64,000 nucleotides of DNA, taken from the NCBI RefSeq assembly GCF_024171695.1, contig NZ_JAMTCF010000019.1, forward strand, positions 113,047 through 177,046. Direction: 5' to 3'. Numbering within the stretch: the stretch's first letter is position 1; each line of letters opens with the position of its first letter. The stretch comes from Actinosynnema pretiosum. GTDB lineage: Bacteria > Actinomycetota > Actinomycetes > Mycobacteriales > Pseudonocardiaceae. The position numbers were made by a program, and so were the translations under genes. Shown piece by piece: positions 15,963-23,602 of the stretch. The notes beneath the pieces are model-generated. The model was not told where the DNA came from. It did no database searches and saw nothing but the letters and a program-made list of their open reading frames with translations.

Positions 15963-15982
15963 GCTGTGGCGACGCCCACAGC
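15963..15982 (+). terminator. Small hairpin after the Balon-like gene
   Basis: GCTGTGG and CCACAGC (15963-15969 and 15976-15982) form a 7-bp stem with a six-base loop, 33 bases after the stop codon. No T-run follows, so it is only a possible terminator. Confidence 0.35.
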
Positions 15983-16118
15983 CGCAGGCGGCCCCTCCCG
16001 ACGACCACAACCCGCCCACCTGCGCGAATCCCGCCCCACCACGGCCCTACTGCTCCGAACGGCCCAGCGCCCGCTACCGCACCCGCGTTCACCCGCGGAG
16101 GCGAACACCGAAGGTGGT

Positions 16119-16143
16119 GGTTGAGCGCGGGTCGGAATGGGTA
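16119..16143 (+). promoter_or_regulatory. SigF/SigB-type promoter candidate before the ligase gene
   Basis: GGTTG (16119-16123), 15 bases, GGGTA (16139-16143) is the best match of the three GGGTA-type candidates. The -10 element ends only 10 bases before the ATG at 16154, so the transcript would be leaderless or nearly so; no clear ribosome site is seen, which agrees. Confidence 0.55.
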
Positions 16144-16153
16144 GAGAGCGCCC

Positions 16154-17245
16154 ATGACGCAGCCGTGGACCGTCGGGGTCGAGCAGGAGTTCCTGCTCGT
16201 CGACCCGCAGACGCGACGTCCGGTCCCCCTGGCCGAGGCGGTCGCCGACCGCGCGGGCGCGTCGTTCGACGTGCAGCGCGAGCTGACCCCGTTCCAGATC
16301 GAGGTGGCCACCCCGGTGTGCCACTCGTCCGCCGAGCTCGCCGAGCAGGTCCTCGCGGGCCGCAGGCACCTGGCGAAGGCCGCCCGCGCCGCGGGTGGCG
16401 CCCTCATGGCGTCGGCCGTGCCGCCGCTGGGCATGACCGGGCCGCCCTCGATCACCGAGGACGCCCGGTACCTGAGGATGCAGTACACCCACCGGAAGAT
16501 GCTGGCCGGGCAGGGCGTGTGCGGGATGCACGTGCACGTCGGGGTGCCGGACCGGGAGACCGCGATCCGCGCGTCGAACGCCCTGCGCCCGTGGCTGCCC
16601 TCGCTGCTGGCGCTGAGCGCGAACTCGCCCGTCGACGAGGGCCAGGACACCGGCTACTCCAGCTGGCGCTCGATCGTCTGGTCGCGCTGGCCGGTGGGCG
16701 GTCCGCCGCCGCAGCTCACCAGCGCGGGGCACTACGACGCGCTGGTCGACGCGCTGGTGGCGACCGAGGTCGTGCTGGACCCGGCGATGGTCTACTGGGA
16801 CGTCCGGCCGTCGACGCACGTGCCGACGGTGGAGATCCGGGTCGCCGACATCCCGCTGACCGCCAAGGACGCCGTGGTCATCGCCGAGCTGGTGCGGGCG
16901 TTCGTGCGCACCGCCGCCGACAGCGCCCCGACCGAGCCGGTCAACGACGTGCTGCTGCGCGCCGCCTACTGGCGGGCCGCGCGCGACGGGGCCGACGGCC
17001 TCGGCATCGACCCGCGCACCGGGGCGCTGGTCCCGGCGGGCGAGCTGCTGGCCGAGCTCCTGGCCTACGGTGAGGACGCGCTGCGCGACGCCGGGGCGCA
17101 GGACCTGGTGCGCGGGCACCTGGCCGCCGTGGCGGAGCACGGCGGTGGCGCCGCCAAGCAGCGCAGGGCTTTCCTGAACGGCGAGGCGGACCCCGCCGAC
17201 GTGGTCGACCTGGTGCTGGCGGAGACCACCGCCGACATCGCTTGA
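16154..17245 (+). CDS. YbdK-type carboxylate-amine ligase (GCS2 family)
   Basis: The 363-residue protein is a glutamate-cysteine ligase-like enzyme of the GCS2/YbdK family. It begins with the ATP-grasp-unrelated glutamine-synthetase-fold signature TVGVEQEFLLVD and contains ELTPFQIEVATPVC, CGMHVHVGVPD and YWDVRPSTHVPTVEIRVAD, all typical of the family. Such enzymes join a carboxylate to an amine with ATP; weak γ-glutamylcysteine synthesis has been shown for YbdK. Its physiological substrate here is not evident. A likely stress promoter lies directly upstream and a hairpin follows at 17261. Confidence 0.88.
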   Translation: MTQPWTVGVEQEFLLVDPQTRRPVPLAEAVADRAGASFDVQRELTPFQIEVATPVCHSSAELAEQVLAGRRHLAKAARAAGGALMASAVPPLGMTGPPSITEDARYLRMQYTHRKMLAGQGVCGMHVHVGVPDRETAIRASNALRPWLPSLLALSANSPVDEGQDTGYSSWRSIVWSRWPVGGPPPQLTSAGHYDALVDALVATEVVLDPAMVYWDVRPSTHVPTVEIRVADIPLTAKDAVVIAELVRAFVRTAADSAPTEPVNDVLLRAAYWRAARDGADGLGIDPRTGALVPAGELLAELLAYGEDALRDAGAQDLVRGHLAAVAEHGGGAAKQRRAFLNGEADPADVVDLVLAETTADIA

Positions 17246-17260
17246 TCGTGCGAGGAACAC

Positions 17261-17280
17261 GGCGCCGCGAGTGCGGCGCC
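17261..17280 (+). terminator. Hairpin between ligase and STAS genes
   Basis: GGCGCCGC and GCGGCGCC (17261-17268, 17273-17280) form a perfect 8-bp stem with a four-base loop, 15 bases after the ligase stop and 20 bases before the STAS start. No T-run is present; it may terminate or only attenuate. Confidence 0.5.
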
Positions 17281-17299
17281 CTGATGAGAGGAGATCGGC

Positions 17300-17656
17300 G
17301 TGCCTGAACCCGCGACGCTCGCTTCGGTGCGGGTCGAGGAGCCCGAGGACGGTGTGGTGGTGCTGCACGTGTCCGGCGAGCTGGACACCACCAGCGCGGA
17401 CGAGCTGGCCAGACCCCTCAAGGCCCACCTGGGCGGGGGTGCGCGCTCCGTGGTCGTCGACCTGGGCGGGGTGCGGTTCCTGGGGTCGGCGGGCTTGGAG
17501 TCGCTGGTGATGGGCCGCAAGCTCGCCGAGGAGCAGGGGGTGGAGCTGTCGCTGGTGGCGTCGAGCCGCTCGGCGCTGCGCCCGCTGCAGGCGACCGGCC
17601 TCGACTCGGTGTTCACCATCAAGCCCAGCGTGGAGGAGGCACTCGCGCGCGGGTGA
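17300..17656 (+). CDS. STAS-domain anti-sigma factor antagonist
   Basis: This 118-residue STAS protein has the fold's usual pattern VVVLHVSGELDTTSADELA and the phosphoacceptor segment VRFLGSAGLESL, in which the serine before AGL corresponds to the residue phosphorylated by the anti-sigma kinase. The GTG start has AGGAGA five bases upstream. It probably releases the SigF-like factor from the RsbW-like protein encoded 3.6 kb upstream (inference); more than one such pair may exist in the genome. Confidence 0.88.
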   Translation: MPEPATLASVRVEEPEDGVVVLHVSGELDTTSADELARPLKAHLGGGARSVVVDLGGVRFLGSAGLESLVMGRKLAEEQGVELSLVASSRSALRPLQATGLDSVFTIKPSVEEALARG

Positions 17657-17670
17657 CGCGCGAGCGCCAG

Positions 17671-17734
17671 CCCCGGAGGGACCGTCAGCGCCTTCCGGGG
17701 ATTCGCCCTGCGGTGGTGAGAGGCCGCAGGGCGA
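17671..17734 (+). terminator. Two tandem hairpins after the STAS gene
   Basis: The first hairpin (17671-17680 with 17691-17700) has a 10-bp stem with one mismatch. The second (17703-17713 with 17724-17734) has a perfect 11-bp stem, TCGCCCTGCGG and its complement. They lie between the rightward STAS gene and the leftward gene at 17811-18155 and can stop transcription from both sides. Confidence 0.65.
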
Positions 17735-17810
17735 CCACCGGCAAGCGCTTGCCCCAGCGTTGTGGAGAGCGCTTTCCGGCAGCCACGGGAAGTGGGGCGC
17801 CGGGCTGGGG

Positions 17811-18155
17811 CTAGTACCCCCGCCGCACCGTGCGGATCGCGCACCGGACCGCGCCGAGCGGGGGCAGCGCGCGACCGCGCGGGGCCACCACCCAGCGGGA
17901 CGACCCGGCGGGCACGCTGCCGGGTCCGGTCCAGCACCGCGCGCCGGGCGGGAGCACGTACCGGACCGGTTCGGCGTCCGGCTCGGCCAGGAACAACCAG
18001 CGCAGCCCGCTGCGCCGCACGGCCAGGATCGGCCCGAGCAGCCTGGCCACCGTCAGCTGGTGGCTCACCTCGGCCGCCCACCCGGCGGGCAGGTCCACCG
18101 CCACCGCGCCGCCCGCCAGGAGCAGTTCCCCGTCCGCCACGTGCCACTCGCGCAT
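17811..18155 (-). CDS. Hypothetical protein
   Basis: I do not recognise this 114-residue protein. It starts MREWHVADGELLLAGGAVAV and includes SGLRWLFLAEPD and VLPPGARCWTGPG, giving a β-rich, hydrophobic pattern without membrane segments. The ATG is preferred over an upstream extension that would read into a Pro/Arg-rich stretch. Codon use fits its neighbours. It stands alone between tandem hairpins and a divergent-free 140-base spacer, so context gives no clue to its job. Confidence 0.55.
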   Translation of the reverse strand: MREWHVADGELLLAGGAVAVDLPAGWAAEVSHQLTVARLLGPILAVRRSGLRWLFLAEPDAEPVRYVLPPGARCWTGPGSVPAGSSRWVVAPRGRALPPLGAVRCAIRTVRRGY

Positions 18156-18296
18156 GGGCCGAAGAGTGGCCGGGACTCGTTGCGGGAATGTGTCCTGGCG
18201 CACCTTGCGGCGTTAAACCTCCGCGTGGGCGGGTGACGTTCCCCGGACGACCCGGCGACCCGGCGACCGGGTGACCCGGCAGGCGGGCCGCGCGGC

Positions 18297-18740
18297 TCAG
18301 GCCCCGGTGGTCGAGCCCGGCCGGACGATCATCAGCACCGTGACGACCGCCCAGAGCAGGTTGAACAGCCCGGTGCGCATGGCCAACCGCGCGGTGACCG
18401 AGCGCTCGGCGGGCGGCCCGTCCGCCGCGACCGACACCACGAGCTCCCCCTGCCTCGGCAGCACCTGGAGCACCAGCACCCCGGCGGCGAGCGCGGTGAG
18501 GACGATGGACGTGATGAGCCAGGCGTCCCCGAGCACCCCGAGGCTGCCGGCGGTGAACATGCCGAACAGCGGCACCGCGATGCCGAGCGCCGCGTAGGCC
18601 TTGCAGATCCGGTTGAGCAGCTTCAGCTCCCCCGCCTTCCCGGCGCGGGCGGCGGGCGGGAACATGCTGGCGGCCACGGTCACCGGGCCGATGGCCACGA
18701 TCGCGGTGATCACGTGCACCGCGAGCAGGAACTTGGTCAC
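18297..18740 (-). CDS. DUF2269-like integral membrane protein
   Basis: This 147-residue protein has four predicted membrane helices, including FLLAVHVITAIVAIGPVTVAA and LITSIVLTALAAGVLVLQVL, with an N-terminal His in the first helix as in DUF2269 proteins. The start overlaps the stop of the DJ-1/PfpI gene as ATGA, so both are in one operon. The family's function is unknown; some members look like redox or transport accessory proteins. Confidence 0.65.
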   Translation of the reverse strand: MTKFLLAVHVITAIVAIGPVTVAASMFPPAARAGKAGELKLLNRICKAYAALGIAVPLFGMFTAGSLGVLGDAWLITSIVLTALAAGVLVLQVLPRQGELVVSVAADGPPAERSVTARLAMRTGLFNLLWAVVTVLMIVRPGSTTGA

Positions 18741-19354
18741 CGCGCGGTCCAGGTGGTGCCGCGCCGCTCGTGGTGGAAGAGCCGCTCGGCGGCCAGCGCC
18801 GCGTCCGGGCCGAGGAACCGGTCGAGCAGGTGCAGCCCGAGGTCGAGCCCGGACGTGACGCCGCCCGCCGTCACCAGGTCACCGTCGTCGGCCACCCGCG
18901 CCGCGACGGCCCGCGCCCCGAGCCCGCCGAGCAGCTCCAGCGCGTTGGAGTTGGTGGTGGCGGTGCGCCCGGCGAGCAGCCCGGCCAGCCCGAGCAGCAC
19001 GGACCCGCCGCACACCGTGGCCACGACGACCCCGTCGCGCCCGACGGCGGTGGCGAGCGCGCCCGCGAGCGGGGTGGCCAGCGCCGCGCCGAACACCCGG
19101 CGGACGTCGTCCTCGGTGAGCGCGACCGCGCCGGGCACCACGACCAGGTCGGCGCGCTCGGCGTCGACGGCCGCGACGGCCCGCAGGGAGATCCCCGGCA
19201 CCCCGCTGGGCACCAGCCGCTCCCCCTCGGCCGAGGCGAACTCGACGGTGAACGCGGTCTCCGCGCCCAGGGCGGCACTGGCCCCGAGCACCTCGTAGGG
19301 GGCGATGACGTCGAGCGGGTCGAAGCCGTCGAACAGGACGAACTGGGCGTGCAT
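18737..19354 (-). CDS. DJ-1/PfpI family protein
   Basis: The 205-residue product has the class I glutamine-amidotransferase-like fold of DJ-1/PfpI proteins. It starts MHAQFVLFDGFDPLDVIAPYEVLG, and the nucleophile elbow is VVATVCGGSVLLGLAG with the expected Cys. It resembles isonitrile-hydratase/ThiJ-like members found next to GlxA-type regulators. An AAGGA site supports the ATG. It is divergent from the GlxA-type regulator at 19462, which is a common pairing and suggests that this operon is its target. Confidence 0.85.
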   Translation of the reverse strand: MHAQFVLFDGFDPLDVIAPYEVLGASAALGAETAFTVEFASAEGERLVPSGVPGISLRAVAAVDAERADLVVVPGAVALTEDDVRRVFGAALATPLAGALATAVGRDGVVVATVCGGSVLLGLAGLLAGRTATTNSNALELLGGLGARAVAARVADDGDLVTAGGVTSGLDLGLHLLDRFLGPDAALAAERLFHHERRGTTWTAR

Positions 19355-19415
19355 CTGGGTTCCTTCCACCTCGGATCGCCCAGAACGCTAGGGGCGTGAT
19401 CCACCTCCCGGAACT

Positions 19416-19448
19416 GGCGGGAAAGCCACGTTCCGCCTGATTCCCGCC
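19416..19448. promoter_or_regulatory. GGCGGGAA/TTCCCGCC dyad in a divergent promoter
   Basis: GGCGGGAA (19416-19423) and its exact complement TTCCCGCC (19441-19448) are 17 bases apart, with an additional TTCCGCC copy at 19431-19437. They sit between the divergent DJ-1/PfpI and GlxA-type regulator genes and are a good operator candidate for the latter, an AraC-type DNA-binding protein. Confidence 0.45.
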
Positions 19449-19461
19449 ATAAGCTGGCCGG

Positions 19462-20403
19462 GTGCGCACCGTGGCCGTGCTGGCGCTGGACGACGTGATC
19501 CCGTTCGACCTCTCGACCCCGCTGGAGGTGTTCTCCCGCACCGCCCTGCCGGACGGCTCCCCCGCCTACCGGGTGGTGGTGTGCGGCGAGCGCGCGGAGG
19601 TCGGGGCCGGGCTGTTCTCGGTGCGCGTCACGGCGGGGCTGGAGGCGCTGGCCGAGGCGGACACGATCATCGTGCCGGGCACCGGGCAGCCGCACGTGCG
19701 CCCGTCCGAGCGGGTGCTGGACGCGCTGCGCGAGGCGGCCGGGCGGGGCGCGGTGCTGGCCTCGATCTGCTCGGGCGCGTTCGCGCTGGCCGCGACCGGA
19801 CTGCTCGACGGCCGCAGGGCCACCACGCACTGGATCGCCACCGACCTGTTCCGCGAGCTGTTCCCGGCGGTCGAGCTGGACCCGGACGTGCTGTACGTGG
19901 ACAACGGGGACCTGCTCACCTCGGCGGGCGCGGCGGCGGGGCTGGACCTGTGCCTGCACCTGGTGCGCCGCGACCACGGCTCGGAGACCGCCGCGCACGC
20001 CGCCCGGCTGTCCGTGGTGCCGCTGGAGCGGGAGGGCGGGCAGGCGCAGTTCATCCCGTCCACGCACCCGGTCGCCCCGGAGGGCTCGGAGCTGGAGCCG
20101 CTGCTGGCCTGGCTGGACGAGAACTGCGCGCGCGAGCTGACCGTGGACGACATCGCCGCCCGCGCCGCCATGAGCACCCGCACGCTGAACCGGCGCTTCC
20201 GCGCGCAGACCGGCACGACCCCGCTGCGCTGGCTGCACGTGCGGCGGGTGCGGTTGGCGCAGCGGCTGCTGGAGGCGACCGGGCGACCGGTGGACCTGAT
20301 CGCCAGCCAGGTCGGGTTCGGCTCGCCGACCGCGTTCCGGGACCGGTTCAAGCGGGTGGTCGGCACCAGCCCGCAGGCGTACCGGGCGGCGTTCCGGGGG
20401 TAG
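19462..20403 (+). CDS. GlxA-type AraC-family transcription regulator
   Basis: The 313-residue protein joins an N-terminal DJ-1/PfpI-like domain (LALDDVIPFDLSTPLEVF, and elbow ASICSGAFALAATGLL) to a C-terminal AraC DNA-binding domain (RELTVDDIAARAAMSTRTLN and DLIASQVGFGSPTAFRDRF). This is the GlxA/FtrA architecture, in which the first domain senses an unknown small molecule. It is divergent from a DJ-1/PfpI-DUF2269 operon and probably controls it. Confidence 0.92.
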   Translation: MRTVAVLALDDVIPFDLSTPLEVFSRTALPDGSPAYRVVVCGERAEVGAGLFSVRVTAGLEALAEADTIIVPGTGQPHVRPSERVLDALREAAGRGAVLASICSGAFALAATGLLDGRRATTHWIATDLFRELFPAVELDPDVLYVDNGDLLTSAGAAAGLDLCLHLVRRDHGSETAAHAARLSVVPLEREGGQAQFIPSTHPVAPEGSELEPLLAWLDENCARELTVDDIAARAAMSTRTLNRRFRAQTGTTPLRWLHVRRVRLAQRLLEATGRPVDLIASQVGFGSPTAFRDRFKRVVGTSPQAYRAAFRG

Positions 20404-20647
20404 CGGGGCCGGTCTTCCCCCGAACCGCCGCTCGGGTGAGACTGAACGGGTGACACCGGCCCCCCGACCAGCGGTGTCGATCTTCGGGGGCGGGGGGCGC
20501 TCGGGCCAGTCGGGAGAAAACCGGCTGAGCCACGACACAGGGCCGCTGTGCAGCGGTTTGTGGTCTCGCACTGCTGCGCAGCGCGGGAACCCCGCGCGCC
20601 CCTGCGGCGTCGGTGTGGTGGGGGACCGATCGGAGCCGGGGGAGAGC

Positions 20648-22444
20648 ATGTCCGCTGAGGTGTTCGGGCCGTACCGCGTCGAGGGGCTGCTCGGGCGCGG
20701 CGGCATGGGCGAGGTGCACCGCGCCTACGACACCGCGCACGACCGGGTGGTGGCGCTCAAGCGGCTGTCGGCGGTGTACCACTCGGACGCCGAGTTCCGG
20801 GCGCGGTTCCGGCGGGAGTCGCAGGTCGCGGCCCGGTTGCGGGAGCCGCACGTGATCCCGATCCACGCCTACGGCGAGATCGACGGCACGCTGTACCTGG
20901 ACATGCGGCTGGTCGAGGGCGAGGACCTGTCGGACGTGCTGGAGCGCGGGCCGGTCGAGCCCGAGCGGGCGGTGCGGATCGTGCGGCAGGCCGCGAGCGC
21001 GCTGGACGCCGCGCACGCCGACGGGCTGGTGCACCGGGACGTGAAGCCGTCCAACATCCTGCTGTCGGCCGGTGACTTCGTGTACCTGGTCGACTTCGGC
21101 ATCGCCCGCAGCGCGGTCGGGGACAGCACGCACATCACCGCGTCCGGCGAGGTGCTGGGAACGCTGGACTACATGGCGCCCGAGCGGTTCAGCGGGACCG
21201 ACGTGGGCGGCGCGGTGGACGTGTACGCGCTGGCCGGGGTGCTGTTCGCCTGCCTGACCGGGCGCAGGCCGTTCGCCGCCGAGGGCACCGCCGCGCAGAT
21301 CTGGGCGCACATGCAGCAGGAGCCGCCCCGGCCGTCGCAGGAGCGGGCCGGGGTGCCGCAGGCGCTGGACGCGGTGATCGCGCGCGGCATGGCCAAGGAC
21401 CCGGCCGCCCGGTACCCGACCGCGACCGCGCTGGCCGAGGCCGCGGCGGCGGCGCTGGACGGGACGGCGGTGGTGCCGACCGGGACGCGGGTGCTCCAGC
21501 AGACCGGGCCGCAGGCGGGGGCGCAGCCGGGGCCGTCCTCGCAGCCGGTCCCGGCGCAGGCGCCGCCGGGCCAGGGGCAGCAGCCGCCCGCGCGGACCGC
21601 GCAGCAGCACCCGCCGGTCCCGACCGCGCCGAACACCCGGCCGGGGCAGCACGGCCCGTTCTCCGGTCCGCGGCAGGCGCCCTTCTCCGGACCGCAGCGG
21701 TTCCCGCTCTCCGGTCCGCAGCCGAACTGGGGCCACCCGCCCGCGCCCGCCTCGACGCGGTCCGCGCGGCTCGCGGTGCTCGGCGCGGCGCTGGTGGTGC
21801 TGGTGGCGGCGGGCGCGATCGGCGCGGCGACCTGGCCGTGGGGGAAGAAGGCGGAGACCGGTCAGGGCGGCGGCACGAGCAGCGCCGCGACCACGACCTC
21901 CGCCACCACCGGCACGACCACCGGGACCACGAGCACCACCCCCCGCACCGCCTCCGCCGAGGACCGGCGGACGCTGGCCGAGCGGCTGCCGAAGATCTAC
22001 CGGCTGTCGTCCTCGTGCGCGGACGGCGACGTGGGCGGCACCGGCGCGGTGGCCGCGTCGACCTGCGGCGCGCCGAGCATGGACACGGCGGGCATGACCC
22101 CGCCGACCAGCGCCGACTTCCTGCTGTTCGCCGACCGGGCCGCGCAGGACAAGCACTTCCAGGACCTGGTCAAGGCCGAGGGCATCCCGCGTGACGACAC
22201 GCAGGGCGGCTGCCGCCCCACCTCGCAGAAGACGCACTACTCGACCTACTGGCGCCAGGTCACCGGGGTGACCGAGGGCGACTTCACCACCTGCTTCGTC
22301 AAGGACGGCAGCGGTCAGGTGTGGTGGGTGGACACCGAGACGCTGACGACCGGCGTGCTGCGGTCCACCACCGCCACCACCCCGGACGAGCTGGAGGCCC
22401 TGGACACCTGGTGGAACATGTGGGTGCTGTCCCAGGACCGCTAG
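20648..22444 (+). CDS. Membrane Ser/Thr protein kinase (PknB-like)
   Basis: The 598-residue protein has a complete Hanks-type kinase domain (residues about 8-270): glycine loop LLGRGGMGEVHRAY, catalytic lysine VVALKRL, VHRDVKPSNILL, VDFGIARS and DYMAPERF. A Pro/Gln-rich linker, one membrane helix (about 375-397) and a Thr-rich stalk follow. The extracellular C-terminal domain of ~150 residues contains four cysteines (SSCADGD, STCGAPS, GGCRPTS, TTCFVKD), likely two disulphides. Start ATG has GGGGGAG nearby. The ligand of the outer domain is unknown. The last stop codon shares the CTAG with the stop of the convergent deaminase. Confidence 0.92.
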   Translation: MSAEVFGPYRVEGLLGRGGMGEVHRAYDTAHDRVVALKRLSAVYHSDAEFRARFRRESQVAARLREPHVIPIHAYGEIDGTLYLDMRLVEGEDLSDVLERGPVEPERAVRIVRQAASALDAAHADGLVHRDVKPSNILLSAGDFVYLVDFGIARSAVGDSTHITASGEVLGTLDYMAPERFSGTDVGGAVDVYALAGVLFACLTGRRPFAAEGTAAQIWAHMQQEPPRPSQERAGVPQALDAVIARGMAKDPAARYPTATALAEAAAAALDGTAVVPTGTRVLQQTGPQAGAQPGPSSQPVPAQAPPGQGQQPPARTAQQHPPVPTAPNTRPGQHGPFSGPRQAPFSGPQRFPLSGPQPNWGHPPAPASTRSARLAVLGAALVVLVAAGAIGAATWPWGKKAETGQGGGTSSAATTTSATTGTTTGTTSTTPRTASAEDRRTLAERLPKIYRLSSSCADGDVGGTGAVAASTCGAPSMDTAGMTPPTSADFLLFADRAAQDKHFQDLVKAEGIPRDDTQGGCRPTSQKTHYSTYWRQVTGVTEGDFTTCFVKDGSGQVWWVDTETLTTGVLRSTTATTPDELEALDTWWNMWVLSQDR

Positions 22445-22908
22445 CCGCGCTCCTGCCCGATGTCCTCGAACCACAGCTCAGGCCAGGCCGCGATGAACGC
22501 GGTCATCAGCCCGGCGCACTCCGCGTCGTCCACGAGCACGATCTCCACGCCGTGCTCGGCGAGCCAGTCGTGGCCGCCGCTGAACGTGCGGGCCTCGCCG
22601 ATCACCACCCGCGAGATGCCGAACTGACGCACCAGCCCCGAGCAGTACCAGCAGGGCGACAGGGTGGTCACCATGGTGGCGCCCCGGTAGCCGGGCCTCC
22701 GCCCCGCCGCGCGGAAGGCGGCGGTCTCGGCGTGCGTGGAGGCGTCGTCGTCCTGCACGCGCCGGTTGTGGCCCCTGCCCCACAGCTCCCCGTCCGGGCC
22801 GAACAGCGCGGCGCCGATCGGGATGCCGCCCTCGGCGAGCCCGGCGCGCGCCTCGGCCACCGCGACGGAGAGCAGGTCGGCGGCGCTGTTCACGGGTGCG
22901 TGGTCCAC
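22441..22908 (-). CDS. Nucleobase deaminase resembling fungal cytosine deaminase
   Basis: This 155-residue zinc deaminase has the motif THAETAAF and TLSPCWYCSGL, which supply the zinc ligands and catalytic Glu of the cytidine/deoxycytidylate deaminase fold. The overall sequence strongly resembles yeast cytosine deaminase: EGGIPIGAALFGPDG, the IGEARTF strand and the C-terminal PELWFEDIGQ gate (yeast has WFEDIGE). Length also matches the yeast enzyme (158). Cytosine or a related base is the likely substrate. GTG at 22908 is chosen; an upstream start is possible. It converges with the kinase gene, sharing overlapping stop codons. Confidence 0.82.
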   Translation of the reverse strand: MDHAPVNSAADLLSVAVAEARAGLAEGGIPIGAALFGPDGELWGRGHNRRVQDDDASTHAETAAFRAAGRRPGYRGATMVTTLSPCWYCSGLVRQFGISRVVIGEARTFSGGHDWLAEHGVEIVLVDDAECAGLMTAFIAAWPELWFEDIGQERG

Positions 22909-22966
22909 GCGCTCGAACCTAGCGCCGCGCGGGCTCCGGGGCACGGGTCCGATCGGCTCCCCCGGT

Positions 22967-23473
22967 TCAGGGCTCGGCCCGCTCGAGCCGCCACAGCCCG
23001 GCGGTGTCCAGCACGACCGGGGTCGGGTGCACGTCCAGCGGGGACGCGGCGGGACCCACCCGGCGGTTGTTGCGCAGGGCGATGAGCACCGTGCCGTTGT
23101 CCACCGGCGTGACCCGCCAGGACAGCGGGGACCAGGTGGTGGCGACCTCGCTGCCCGCCTCGGGCCGCCCGAGCACGTTGAGGTGGCGGTCGGTTCCCGG
23201 CACGCTGAACGCGCAGGTGGCGTCCGGGAAGCACTCCACCCACCACACCTGGCTGCCCGGCGCGCCCTCCGCGTCGAGCACGACCCTGCCGTCCGGCCCG
23301 TCCAGGGCGGTGAGCAGGGCTTCCGGGCCGTCGTCGTCCCGGACCTGCGCGACCGTGAAGCGGCCCCCGCCCGGTCCGGGGGTCGAGGCGTCCTGGCTGG
23401 CGGAGGCGGTGGGCGCGGTGGTCAGCGCCACCAGCGCGGCGGCGATCAGCGCCGCTGTCCGTCGGATGTCCAT
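22967..23473 (-). CDS. Secreted protein of unknown function
   Basis: The 168-residue protein has a clear signal peptide (MDIRRTAALIAAALVALTTA followed by PTASA) and a mature part with two cysteines (VECFPDATCAFSV) that could form a disulphide. The remaining sequence is β-rich, with SPLSWRVTPVDNGTVLIAL. I do not recognise a family; protease-inhibitor-like or generic secreted actinobacterial proteins have a similar size. It is followed by the deaminase gene and preceded by 130 bases before the CHAT gene stop. Confidence 0.7.
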   Translation of the reverse strand: MDIRRTAALIAAALVALTTAPTASASQDASTPGPGGGRFTVAQVRDDDGPEALLTALDGPDGRVVLDAEGAPGSQVWWVECFPDATCAFSVPGTDRHLNVLGRPEAGSEVATTWSPLSWRVTPVDNGTVLIALRNNRRVGPAASPLDVHPTPVVLDTAGLWRLERAEP

Positions 23474-23602
23474 GCCGTCCGGTGTGCCACAGGTCGGGTG
23501 GGCGCCACACCCCCTTTCACCCGTTGGTGCAGCAACTTCCGCCCCCGACGAACCCCGGCCGAGTCCGCTGTGGACGCGCCCGTAAAGTCCACAGTGGACC
23601 GA

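Noticed and set aside
14374..17428. Long minus-strand frames opposite the sigma, Balon-like and ligase genes
   Set aside because: They are shadows of high-GC third-position bias in real plus-strand genes with recognised domains.
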